Source: Hyphomonadaceae bacterium UBA1849
GTDB taxonomy: Bacteria; Pseudomonadota; Alphaproteobacteria; Caulobacterales; Hyphomonadaceae
NCBI GenBank assembly: GCA_002338565.1
Contig: DDIN01000006.1
Location: forward strand, 1 to 64,000
Direction of reading: 5' to 3'
Length of the DNA stretch: 64,000 bases
The notes beneath the pieces are model-generated. The model saw nothing but the letters and a program-made list of their open reading frames with translations. It did no database searches and was not told the DNA's origin. Shown here in pieces: positions 1 through 7,702 of the stretch. Positions within the stretch are counted from its first letter, which is position 1. Each line of letters opens with the position of its first letter. The position numbers were made by a program, and so were the translations under genes.

Positions 1-23
1 TTCGAATCTCTCCACTCCGACCA
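1..23 (+). tRNA. 3' end of a tRNA, probably tRNA-Pro (cut by window edge)
   Basis: The first bases read as a T-loop (TTCGAAT), the 3' half of the T-stem (CTCTC), a 7-base acceptor strand (CACTCCG), discriminator A and an encoded CCA. The implied 5' acceptor strand CGGAGTG with discriminator A fits alphaproteobacterial tRNA-Pro. The anticodon lies outside the window, so the amino-acid identity is inferred. Confidence 0.6.
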
Positions 24-41
24 TTAAAGTGAGGACGACTG

Positions 42-350
42 ATGCGTGCACGGATCTTCAAACCCGCCAAAACTGCCATGCAGTCAGGTAAAGCGAAATC
101 TGATCGTTGGGTGCTGGAATTCGTGAATACGGATGCATCGCGTAAGTCAGACCCGCTTATGGGCTGGATTTCTTCAAACGACACGAGTTCTCAGGTTCGA
201 CTGACTTTCGAAACACGTGACGAAGCAATCTCTTATGCCAACCGCGAAGGTCTGGTGTTCTCAGTCGAAGATCCGCGTCCATCCAAACGCCTGGTGAAAT
301 CTTACAGCGCGAACTTCGCTGCCGACAGAAAGCAGTCCTGGACCCACTAA
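42..350 (+). CDS. ETC complex I subunit, NDUFS4-like accessory protein
   Basis: A 102-residue protein of the conserved-region family that includes mitochondrial NDUFS4, the 18-kDa accessory subunit of respiratory complex I. It starts MRARIFKPAKTAMQSGKAKS, and the family's core is visible as the RWVLEF stretch, the PLMGW stretch (about residues 39-43) and the C-terminal PRPSKRLVKSY with NF. Length is normal for the alphaproteobacterial version. The ATG follows GAGGACGACTG, a reasonable ribosome site. It would act on the cytoplasmic peripheral arm of NADH:ubiquinone oxidoreductase, near the NADH module. It sits alone between two tRNA genes, away from any nuo operon in this window, which is usual for this gene in alphaproteobacteria. 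Family assignment is from recognised sequence; the assembly role is inferred from the mitochondrial homologue. Confidence 0.88.
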   Translation: MRARIFKPAKTAMQSGKAKSDRWVLEFVNTDASRKSDPLMGWISSNDTSSQVRLTFETRDEAISYANREGLVFSVEDPRPSKRLVKSYSANFAADRKQSWTH

Positions 351-361
351 GGGTTCATCAG

Positions 362-438
362 GGCCCCTTAGCTCAACTGGATAGAGCACCGGACTTCTAA
401 TCCGACGGTTGCAGGTTCGAGTCCTGCAGGGGTCGCCA
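362..438 (+). tRNA. tRNA-Arg (anticodon TCT)
   Basis: A complete cloverleaf can be drawn: acceptor GGCCCCT (362-368) against AGGGGTC (428-434) with one G-T pair, D-arm GCTC/GAGC, anticodon loop CTTCTAA with TCT at 396-398, T-stem GCAGG/CCTGC with loop TTCGAGT, discriminator G and encoded CCA (436-438). It reads AGA codons. The first anticodon-stem pair is C-A rather than Watson-Crick. It ends seven bases before the convergent metC gene. Confidence 0.96.
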
Positions 439-445
439 TTCCCTG

Positions 446-1618
446 TCAGTGCAGTTCTGATAAAGCCTGTTGCAGTTCTGCGATCAGGTCCGCCTCGTCT
501 TCCAATCCGATTTGTACCCGCACCAGAGTGCCATAACTTCCAGATTTCCACCGATCGGATGTGGAGCGCTTGAGCTGCGGATTGCATGGCAGGATAAGGC
601 TTTCAAAGCCGCCCCATGAAAACCCGAAGCCAAACAGCTGAAACGTCTTAAAAAAGCGGTCCAGCGTAGCTGCCTCTTCGCAATGGAGAGCGAACGAAAA
701 CAATCCGGATGCGCCTGAGAACAGATCATTAAAGATCGCGTTGTCAGGGTGTGTGCTCAGGGCAGGGTGGTAGACCTGTTTTATCTCAGGTTGTTCGGCC
801 AGCCATTCTGCGACATTCAAAGCCGTGCGGCCCTGCTGAGAGATTCTGGAGTGAAGCGTCCGCAGCCCCCTCTGCGCCAGATAAGCATCGTCCGGCGACA
901 TCCCTATGCCCCAGTCATTCGCCGTTTGATCCAGCTTTAGCGCGATGCGTCGGTCATTAGTCATTGCTGCGCCGCCAAAGCCGTCAGAGTGACCGATGAC
1001 ATACTTAGTCAAAGCCTGGACGGAAATATCTACACCGGCATCCAAGGGCTTGAAGAAGACGCCTGCTGCCCAGGTGTTGTCCAATATTGTGGTGACGTCT
1101 TTTTGCTTGCACAGCGGAAGCAGAGCATTCAGATCGTGTAGTTCGAACGTCAATGACCCTGGCATTTCGAAAAATGCAGCTTTCGTCTCTGGTGTAATCA
1201 GCGCTGCAAAAGCGTCAGCGGTAATCCTCGGATCAAAGAAGGTTGTCGTGACGCCCATGCGGGCAAGATAGCGTTCAGCGAATCTACGACTTGGCCCATA
1301 AGCCGAGTCCGTCATCAAAAGATGATCGCCGCTGTTCAGTACTGACGCCATCGCGAGCGCGCATCCGCTGAGGCCTGTTGGCGCCAGTTGAACGTGCTCA
1401 GCGTTCTCAAGGGATTTGAGGCCGTCTGAGAGCGTTTCCTGTGTATCTGTACCCATGCGGCCGTATAGCGACTTTGAGCCGCCATACAGTTTAGAGACGT
1501 CATCCGTGAGGATAGTCGACGCACGGCGGATGGGCGGATTTACAGCGCCATCAAAACCGCCATGCTTTCGTCCATCATGGATGAGGCGCGTGCTGGGTTT
1601 GCGCTTATCTTCGCTCAT
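446..1618 (-). CDS. metC: Cystathionine beta-lyase, PLP-dependent
   Basis: Splits cystathionine into homocysteine, pyruvate and ammonia in methionine biosynthesis; cytoplasmic fold-type I PLP enzyme. The 390-residue length is typical. Visible family features are the phosphate-binding YGRMGTDTQ region (about 52-60), the TGLSGCALA stretch (81-89), the cofactor-contacting Asp in TILDNTWA (D180) and the Schiff-base lysine in LTKYVIGHSDG (K205). MetC is favoured over cystathionine gamma-synthase or gamma-lyase by the GHSDG context and the VSVEDADDLI-like C-terminal end (GLEDEADLIAEL). Its ATG overlaps the stop of the upstream sulfurtransferase by four bases, so the two are translationally coupled, in a three-gene sulfur operon with the cysteine synthase-like gene. 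It converges on tRNA-Arg. Confidence 0.9.
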   Translation of the reverse strand: MSEDKRKPSTRLIHDGRKHGGFDGAVNPPIRRASTILTDDVSKLYGGSKSLYGRMGTDTQETLSDGLKSLENAEHVQLAPTGLSGCALAMASVLNSGDHLLMTDSAYGPSRRFAERYLARMGVTTTFFDPRITADAFAALITPETKAAFFEMPGSLTFELHDLNALLPLCKQKDVTTILDNTWAAGVFFKPLDAGVDISVQALTKYVIGHSDGFGGAAMTNDRRIALKLDQTANDWGIGMSPDDAYLAQRGLRTLHSRISQQGRTALNVAEWLAEQPEIKQVYHPALSTHPDNAIFNDLFSGASGLFSFALHCEEAATLDRFFKTFQLFGFGFSWGGFESLILPCNPQLKRSTSDRWKSGSYGTLVRVQIGLEDEADLIAELQQALSELH

Positions 1619-2466
1619 GCAGTGGCAATATCATTCGGACACTTCTCAGCCCACTCAGACCATGATCCGTCATATAAGGCGACGTCGTTGCGGCCAATTC
1701 GCTGGAATGCGAGAAGAATGATCGCGGCGCTGACGCCAGAGCCGCAAGTGGCAACAATTTCCTGATTTGCCTTGAAAGATGCCAGAGCCGCACGAAGCTC
1801 AGACTCTGATTTTAAGGTGCCATCAGAATTTACCAGACTGGTCGCTGGAAGGCTTTCTGATCCCGGCATATGGCCGGATGAAAGACCCGGTCTCGGTTCC
1901 GGCTCATTGCCGGCAAAGCGACCGGCAGGGCGAGCATCAAGGATCAGAGTTGTGTCGTCTTTCACAGCTGACTGCATCTGATCGAGCGTTTTCAGAAGAT
2001 GATTTTGAACCCGCACTGTGTGGTGGCGTTCGGAGAGTACAGGTTCCATGTCCTCCACGGCACCACCGGCCTCAACCCATGCGTTCCAGCCGCCATCAAG
2101 AACTTTGACGTCTGCGTGCCCCATAAAACGGAACATCCACCAGACACGCGCTGACGCCATGAATCCGGAGCGATCGTAAACCACGATCGTCTTGCCATCG
2201 CCGAGGCCCATTTTGCGAACGCGGGAAGAGAACTTTTCCGGTGACGGCAACATGTGTGGCAATGAGCTATCGATGTCGGCGATTTCATCGATGTCGAAGA
2301 ACACGGCACCCGGAATATGGGCTTCCTTGTAAAGTGCACGAGACACGCCATCACCCGCATTAGGCATCCAAGGTGGAACCCAACTGGCATCAACCACGCA
2401 AACATCTGGTGCGTTTATATGCTCTTGCAGCCATTGGGCTGTAACCATTGGGTCGGTCGATGTCAT
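1615..2466 (-). CDS. sseA: 3-mercaptopyruvate sulfurtransferase (rhodanese family)
   Basis: Transfers sulfur from 3-mercaptopyruvate to an acceptor through a cysteine persulfide. It consists of two tandem rhodanese domains (about 8-130 inactive and 160-280 active). The active-site loop is CGSGVSA at 241-247, the CG[ST]GV[TS]A form that distinguishes mercaptopyruvate sulfurtransferases from thiosulfate-specific rhodaneses (CRKGVTA). The conserved DARP (177-180) and RFxGxEPEPRPGxxxGHxPG segments are present. The 283-residue length is normal. It lies between the cysteine synthase-like gene (15 bases upstream) and metC (4-base overlap), so it probably helps route cysteine-derived sulfur. Confidence 0.92.
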   Translation of the reverse strand: MTSTDPMVTAQWLQEHINAPDVCVVDASWVPPWMPNAGDGVSRALYKEAHIPGAVFFDIDEIADIDSSLPHMLPSPEKFSSRVRKMGLGDGKTIVVYDRSGFMASARVWWMFRFMGHADVKVLDGGWNAWVEAGGAVEDMEPVLSERHHTVRVQNHLLKTLDQMQSAVKDDTTLILDARPAGRFAGNEPEPRPGLSSGHMPGSESLPATSLVNSDGTLKSESELRAALASFKANQEIVATCGSGVSAAIILLAFQRIGRNDVALYDGSWSEWAEKCPNDIATA

Positions 2467-2481
2467 GATCAGTCCTTATTC

Positions 2482-3480
2482 CTACATCCAGCTCGGAACC
2501 GGCAAATCCTTCGAGCGAAGGAATTCCGGATTATACAGCTTGCTCTGATAGCGATTGCCGTAGTCACAAAGGATGGTAACAATTGTGTGGCCCGGGCCAA
2601 GTTCTTTTGCGAGTTCAATCGCACCAGCAATGTTTACGCCCGCAGATCCGCCAAGGCAGAGACCTTCTTCTTGAACGAGATTGAACAGGATGTTCAGTGC
2701 AGTCGGGTCGTCGATGCGGTAGGCGTGATCTACTTCGATACCTTCGAGGTTGGTTGTGATGCGGCCCTGGCCGATACCTTCAGTCACAGACGTACCTTCG
2801 GATTTTAGTTCGCCATTCTTGTAATAGCCATAGAGCGCAGCGCCACCGGGGTCTGCGATACCGATCTTGATATCTTTGTTCCGCTCCTTGAGCGCCATTG
2901 AGACGCCACCAAGCGTGCCGCCGGAACCTACAGCGCAAATGAAACCATCGACTTTGCCGTCGAGCTGTTCATAGATTTCCGGACCGGTTGTTTCGTAGTG
3001 AGCCTTGCGGTTCGCGACATTGTCGAACTGGTTAGCCCAGATCACACCGTTCGGATCCTTCTTGTTGAGCTCTTCAGCGAGTTGTCCGGAATAGCGGGCA
3101 TAGTGGTTTGGATTGCTGTATGGCACAGCGTCGACTTCAATCAGCTCGGCCCCAAGGATTTTGATTGCGTCGCGTTTTTCCTGCGATTGGGTGCGCGGAA
3201 ACACTATCACTGTTTTATAGCCAAGCGCGTTAGCCACGAGTGCCAGACCAATGCCTGTGTTACCAGCCGTGCCTTCAACGATCGTTCCGCCTGGTTTTAG
3301 ACGCCCTGAGGCTTCAGCATCCCGAATGATGCCGAGCGCGGCGCGGTCTTTTACTGACTGACCGGGGTTCAGGAATTCTGCTTTACCCAGAATAGTGCAG
3401 CCGGTTTCCTCGGACGCGCGGCGAAGCTTGATTAGAGGGGTGTTCCCGATAGCATCAACAACGCTCTGGTGAATGGTCAT
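2482..3480 (-). CDS. Cysteine synthase family PLP enzyme (atypical subgroup)
   Basis: A beta-family PLP enzyme related to O-acetylserine sulfhydrylase (CysK), which makes cysteine from O-acetylserine and sulfide. The PLP lysine is K44 in NPGQSVKDRAA, the substrate loop is GTAGNTG (70-76) where classic CysK has TSGNTG, and the glycine-rich phosphate cup is AVGSGGTLGG. The RTQSQEKRDAIKILGAELIE stretch and the long C-terminal end (LYNPEFLRSKDLPVPSW) place it in the subgroup that also contains fungal mitochondrial cysteine synthase-like proteins rather than enterobacterial CysK. Whether O-acetylserine is the true substrate is therefore uncertain. First gene of the sulfur operon; the start ATG is preceded by AAGGAGACGGAC. 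Confidence 0.85.
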   Translation of the reverse strand: MTIHQSVVDAIGNTPLIKLRRASEETGCTILGKAEFLNPGQSVKDRAALGIIRDAEASGRLKPGGTIVEGTAGNTGIGLALVANALGYKTVIVFPRTQSQEKRDAIKILGAELIEVDAVPYSNPNHYARYSGQLAEELNKKDPNGVIWANQFDNVANRKAHYETTGPEIYEQLDGKVDGFICAVGSGGTLGGVSMALKERNKDIKIGIADPGGAALYGYYKNGELKSEGTSVTEGIGQGRITTNLEGIEVDHAYRIDDPTALNILFNLVQEEGLCLGGSAGVNIAGAIELAKELGPGHTIVTILCDYGNRYQSKLYNPEFLRSKDLPVPSWM

Positions 3481-3649
3481 GTCCGTCTCCTTGATAACGA
3501 CAGGCTAAATTGATGCACTACAGGTTTCAACTGAACTTCGAGTGATCTTCAGACGTTCTCATTTCGTATGCCAATTCAGAGGAAGCAATCAGATTCTCTA
3601 AACAGAGCGTTTCTTTGCTCTCTTTGTGAAACAGATATGGAGAGACGAA

Positions 3650-4339
3650 ATGAAAGCCCTGACGCCTAAAGCCATGCTGATGTTCATCGGCTTGGTGAGC
3701 CTCGCCGCAATGCCACACTATGCAAGCGCCAACGTCGCGGAACCAGCGACTGACACACTCCGTTGGACGCCTCAGGATGGAGAGGAGCTTCGATTCTCAG
3801 TTCTTCGTGATGGAGATGAATTCGGCGAACACATAGTTCGTTTCGAAGTTGAAGATGATGAAGTTCGCGTCGAAAGCGACATTGAACTGGAAGTGAAATT
3901 TGGTCCGATCCGAGTGTTTCACTATCTGCATGACAGCGAAGAAGTCTGGCAAAACGGACAACTCGTTTTCCTGGAAGGCGAGACTAAGAAAGAGGGCGAC
4001 GATTATACAGTTGTCGCAGAACGTGCCGGTGATGCTCTCAATGTGAACGGCACGCTCTTTTCAGGGGACATTGCACCTACGATAACGCCGTCCAGCCACT
4101 GGAATATCAGTCAGGTTATGGGCGAGCGTATCCTCTCGACGGAAAGTGGAGAGATTCTGGATATTGAAGTTTCGCAGTTGGGCGAGGAAACGATTGAAGC
4201 TGGAGGACAGTCCATCACAGCTCAGCGATATCGTCTCGTTTCTGATCTGACGGTTGATCTCTGGTATGACGAGGCTGGCCGCTGGGTGAAATGCGAATTT
4301 GATGCGCGCGGCCAGACCATCGAGTATGTGCTTCGGTAA
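3650..4339 (+). CDS. Secreted protein of DUF6134 type
   Basis: A 229-residue exported protein of unknown role. From the ATG at 3650, which has GGAGAG ideally placed upstream, the N-terminus is a classic Sec signal peptide (MKALTPKAMLMFIGLVSLAA, then MPHYASA as the likely cleavage region). An upstream in-frame ATG at 3626 would add eight charged residues and lacks a ribosome site. The mature part is rich in Asp/Glu and predicted beta strands (RFSVLRDGDEFGEHIVRF, HYLHDSEEVWQNGQLV), ending in DLWYDEAGRWVKCEFDARGQ, which matches my memory of DUF6134 proteins. It has no catalytic motif I recognise. It is convergent with cfa, two bases apart. Confidence 0.65.
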   Translation: MKALTPKAMLMFIGLVSLAAMPHYASANVAEPATDTLRWTPQDGEELRFSVLRDGDEFGEHIVRFEVEDDEVRVESDIELEVKFGPIRVFHYLHDSEEVWQNGQLVFLEGETKKEGDDYTVVAERAGDALNVNGTLFSGDIAPTITPSSHWNISQVMGERILSTESGEILDIEVSQLGEETIEAGGQSITAQRYRLVSDLTVDLWYDEAGRWVKCEFDARGQTIEYVLR

Positions 4340-4341
4340 AG

Positions 4342-5571
4342 CTATTCAGGTTTGAAAAGCAGGAACTGGCCGACATCTGTTCGGCCAGTACTAAAGCCGG
4401 CCTCGCAATAGCTTAGATAATATTCCCATAGATTGCGGAACTTGCGATCGAACCCAAGCTGCTGAATGTCGTTCCAGTGACGCTGGAATTCCTGATTCCA
4501 GATATTCAGTGTTTTGGCATAGCTCTGTCCGAACATTTCTTCAGATTCGTACTGCAGGCCTGCGGTAGAAATGACATCCTTCAAGACGGAAATGCTAGGC
4601 AGCATCCCGCCCGGGAAAATGTACTTTTGAATGAAGTCGACGCGTTTTCGGTAGCGTGGGAACAGATGGTCCTCAATCGTAATGATCTGTAGACCTGCTT
4701 TTCCTCCGGGGCGCAGCAAGCTTTCAATCTTTTCAAAATATCCGGGCCAGAACGCTTCGCCAACAGCCTCGAACATTTCGATTGAAACGACTGCATCAAA
4801 ACTGCCTTCCACGTCCCTGTAATCGCATAGCTCTATGCTAACCAGGTCGGATAGTCCCGCTTTTTCGATACGGTTGCGCGCATACTCATATTGAGCATCG
4901 GAAATCGTGATCGAGCGGACTTTTGATCCGTAAGTGCTTGCAACGTACTCTGCGAATCCGCCCCAGCCGGAGCCGATCTCGAGAATTTCCTTACCCGGGG
5001 CCGCGCCCACGCTGCGAGCGATATGGTCATATTTGCGTAGCTGAGCATCCGAAATGGTATCGCCATCCTCAAAGATTCCCGATGAGTACGTCATCGATCG
5101 ATCCAGCCATTTCTCATAGAAGCTGTTGCCGAGATCATAGTGCGAAAGAATGTTCTGCTTCGAACCTTTCCTCGTATTCTGCCGGGTGAGGGCATTGACG
5201 ATGAAGCGAAGGACGTTGGGAAACTTGCTGCCCCGGCCAAGCTTGCCTGCCTGATCAAAGTTCACAGCAAAGAACTCCAGCACGGCTGTCAGATCAGGCG
5301 TGTCGAATTGCTCGTCCATGTATGCATCGGCAAAGCCAATGTCGCCCGCGCCAAGGACACGTCTGAACATCGCGTTGTCTTTCACGTGGATTTCGGCCTT
5401 TGGGCCCGGGATGCCGTGATCAAAGCGAAACATCCGTTCGTCTGGCAGCGTCAGGATCAGGCGTCCCTTCCGTGTGGATCGAAGTGCCAGACATGCAAGC
5501 CGGACAGATGTGGGCAGGGATGCGATTTCCTTCATCGTGGATTCGTTGGAAATCTCATAAACAGTACTCAT
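4342..5571 (-). CDS. cfa: Cyclopropane-fatty-acyl-phospholipid synthase family methyltransferase
   Basis: A 409-residue SAM-dependent methyltransferase that modifies double bonds of membrane phospholipid acyl chains. Visible are the HYDLGNSFYEKWLD motif (144-157) with TYSSGIF (161-167), the SAM-binding ILEIGSGWGGFAE (196-208), the VSIEMFEAVGEAFWP region and the C-terminal YYLSYCEAGF. Length is close to E. coli Cfa (382). It is the last gene of a four-gene operon (photolyase, FAD oxidoreductase, DUF1365, this gene) in which each start overlaps the previous stop by four bases. That set recurs in photo-oxidative stress loci, where relatives of this enzyme can methylate rather than cyclopropanate unsaturated chains, so the exact product should be regarded as open. 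Confidence 0.88.
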   Translation of the reverse strand: MSTVYEISNESTMKEIASLPTSVRLACLALRSTRKGRLILTLPDERMFRFDHGIPGPKAEIHVKDNAMFRRVLGAGDIGFADAYMDEQFDTPDLTAVLEFFAVNFDQAGKLGRGSKFPNVLRFIVNALTRQNTRKGSKQNILSHYDLGNSFYEKWLDRSMTYSSGIFEDGDTISDAQLRKYDHIARSVGAAPGKEILEIGSGWGGFAEYVASTYGSKVRSITISDAQYEYARNRIEKAGLSDLVSIELCDYRDVEGSFDAVVSIEMFEAVGEAFWPGYFEKIESLLRPGGKAGLQIITIEDHLFPRYRKRVDFIQKYIFPGGMLPSISVLKDVISTAGLQYESEEMFGQSYAKTLNIWNQEFQRHWNDIQQLGFDRKFRNLWEYYLSYCEAGFSTGRTDVGQFLLFKPE

Positions 5572-6377
5572 CGAAGCGCCCTCCCGTTGGTAGTTTCGAG
5601 TGATGGTGACGAAGTTGCAATTGAGTAGGCCTTTTCAGGAGCCTTTGGTCGACTGTGATAACGTGCGCCTTTCAGCCAGAGGCGAAGTGCCTGCCAGTGA
5701 ATTCTTGCAATCACCGCCAGGCCTGAAAAAGGAGCCAGTACGGTTCGTTTTATCAATGCGGCGGAGGTCGCTGCGGTCCGCGTCACTTGCAATGTTGCAG
5801 TGTGAAAGCGCCCGTCATCGGACAGGTTCTCAATCAACAGCGAGAACTCATTGTCAGCGGCGTTCACAGTGAAGCGGTATTGACCGGACACATCCCAGAA
5901 AGGCGATACATGAAGTGTCTTTGGCGCTTGGTGGCGTGATCGGTTGGGTGCGAATGGCACGACATAGGCATGTTGATCGCCAAACGTGTTGTGAACCTCA
6001 TAGATCAGGGCTTCTACGCCGTTTTCAGAATTGTTTAGCGTCCAGATGGAAATCGGCGAAAAGCCTAGGCCGAGAATATCCGGAAATGTCATCAGCCGGA
6101 TTGAGCGTCCGTCCGTTTCGACGTCGTTTTTAGCAAAGAGGTCACGCGCCCAGCCTGACAAATCCGCAGACGTCCGGTCGCCATATTTGCTGGTGCGCAT
6201 ACGCATCAGATTGAAGCGGTCAATGGAAAAACCTTTCAGCGTCTCCTCGGCTTCTGCCATCCGTGCAACGTCGATCTCAATCATCCTGACCGGATAACTG
6301 AAGCTTCGACGGAAGGGTTCGAACCGCGTGTGAGCTGTTCTGCCTTCCAGGAAGTGGATGGGCGCCTGTTCGCTCAT
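5568..6377 (-). CDS. DUF1365 family protein
   Basis: A 269-residue protein recognisable as DUF1365 from the N-terminal HFLEGRTAHTRFEPFRRSF stretch, the FPDILGLGFSPISIW segment (about 118-132) and the HQAPKTLHVSPFW segment. It has no signal peptide or clear membrane span. The biochemical function of the family is not established to my knowledge, but it is almost always encoded between a COG2907-type FAD oxidoreductase and a cyclopropane-fatty-acid-synthase-like methyltransferase, exactly as here, with four-base overlaps on both sides. I infer a role in making or handling a modified fatty acid or lipid. Confidence 0.85.
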   Translation of the reverse strand: MSEQAPIHFLEGRTAHTRFEPFRRSFSYPVRMIEIDVARMAEAEETLKGFSIDRFNLMRMRTSKYGDRTSADLSGWARDLFAKNDVETDGRSIRLMTFPDILGLGFSPISIWTLNNSENGVEALIYEVHNTFGDQHAYVVPFAPNRSRHQAPKTLHVSPFWDVSGQYRFTVNAADNEFSLLIENLSDDGRFHTATLQVTRTAATSAALIKRTVLAPFSGLAVIARIHWQALRLWLKGARYHSRPKAPEKAYSIATSSPSLETTNGRALR

Positions 6378-7702
6378 TGCGCTGCGACACTAGCAGATGG
6401 CGCCTCGGAAATCATCGGCGACTGTGTAATCGGAGCAATGCCGACCGGTTCCCATGGCAGTTCAGCGCCGAGAGCGAGCGCAACGCGAAGCCCTGACTTC
6501 AGACCATCTTCGTGGAAGCCATGGCCGAGCCAGGCGCCAGCGAACCACAGGCCGTCGCGACCATTGTAGGTTTCCATCGCCTCTACGGCTTCGGCCGCAG
6601 CCAGATCAAACATTGGATGGGTAAACTCAAAACGGCCAAAGGTCAGATCGCTTTGCGGCGGTGTTTCCGGGTTCAGCGTGACGAAGAGAGGTTTATCCTC
6701 ATCGATGCTCTGGAGAATGTTCATCCAATAGCTGAGCGTGATCTTCTGGGCTTTCCCTTTCAGGACATTCCACGCTGCCCAGGCGCGCTTGCGCTTAGGC
6801 ATCAGGGCTGCGTCACGGTGCAAGTAAGCGACATTTTCGTTCACGCGGCTCCGCGCGAGAGAACTCGCCTGATATTCAAAGCCGTCACCGAGGATGTCCT
6901 GAACCTGGTGTACGTGGCAGGCGAGAATAACTTGATCAAAGTCTTCAGCTTCCCCGTTCACAGAAATTCGAACGCCGTCAGTTGTGCGGTCAACACGGGT
7001 AACAGCCGCGTTCATCCGGGCCCGGCTTCCAAGCTGGGAGACGAGTTGCGAGACGTAAGCCTGACTTCCACCTTTTACGGTCCGCCATTGCGGACGTTCG
7101 GTGTGGAGAAGACGATGATTATTGAAGAATCGAAGGAATGAGCGAGCCGGATAATCCATCATCTTCGCTTCCGGCGTGGACCAGATAGCGGCACCCATCG
7201 GGTAGATATAGTTGGCGCGGAAATCTTCCGACATTCCGATTTCATCAAGAAAGTCTGCGAGCGTCATGTTTGACGGCAGAGCGTCATCTCCGGCTGCCTC
7301 TCTCGCTTTAGCATTGAAACGGAAGATGTCGCGCAGGAGCCTCAGAAATGAAGGCCGGAAAAAATTGCGTTTATAGGCAAAAATTCCGTTCGGGTTTGAA
7401 GACCACTCAAATGCCGCCGGATCGCTAACCGAAAAGCTCATATCGCTTTGCATGGTCTCGACACCAAGTGCATCCATGAACTGCATGAAATTCGGATAGT
7501 TGAGCGGGTTGCAGACAATGAATCCAACGTCGACATCGATGTGTGAGCCATCATAATCCACGGTAACCGTCTTTGCGTGACCGCCAAACCGGTTGTCGGC
7601 TTCAAACACCGTTACATCAGCCTTGTCCTTCAAAGCCCATGCGGCGCTCAAACCGGAAATGCCCGAGCCGACAACGGCAATTTTTTGTCGCGTAGAATTC
7701 AT
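6374..7702 (-). CDS. FAD-dependent amine-oxidase-like oxidoreductase (COG2907 type)
   Basis: A 442-residue flavoprotein. The dinucleotide-binding fold is at the N-terminus: KIAVVGSGISGLSAAWAL with GxGxxG at 12-17, an acidic FEADNRFGGHAKT loop at about 34-46, and a C-terminal FAD contact around GLWFAGAWLGHGFHEDG. The GHGFHEDGLKSGLRVA ending is characteristic of the COG2907 group that accompanies DUF1365 and Cfa-like enzymes. Substrate not established from sequence; context suggests oxidation or desaturation of an acyl chain that the downstream methyltransferase also uses. Start ATG overlaps the photolyase stop by four bases. Confidence 0.88.
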   Translation of the reverse strand: MNSTRQKIAVVGSGISGLSAAWALKDKADVTVFEADNRFGGHAKTVTVDYDGSHIDVDVGFIVCNPLNYPNFMQFMDALGVETMQSDMSFSVSDPAAFEWSSNPNGIFAYKRNFFRPSFLRLLRDIFRFNAKAREAAGDDALPSNMTLADFLDEIGMSEDFRANYIYPMGAAIWSTPEAKMMDYPARSFLRFFNNHRLLHTERPQWRTVKGGSQAYVSQLVSQLGSRARMNAAVTRVDRTTDGVRISVNGEAEDFDQVILACHVHQVQDILGDGFEYQASSLARSRVNENVAYLHRDAALMPKRKRAWAAWNVLKGKAQKITLSYWMNILQSIDEDKPLFVTLNPETPPQSDLTFGRFEFTHPMFDLAAAEAVEAMETYNGRDGLWFAGAWLGHGFHEDGLKSGLRVALALGAELPWEPVGIAPITQSPMISEAPSASVAAQ

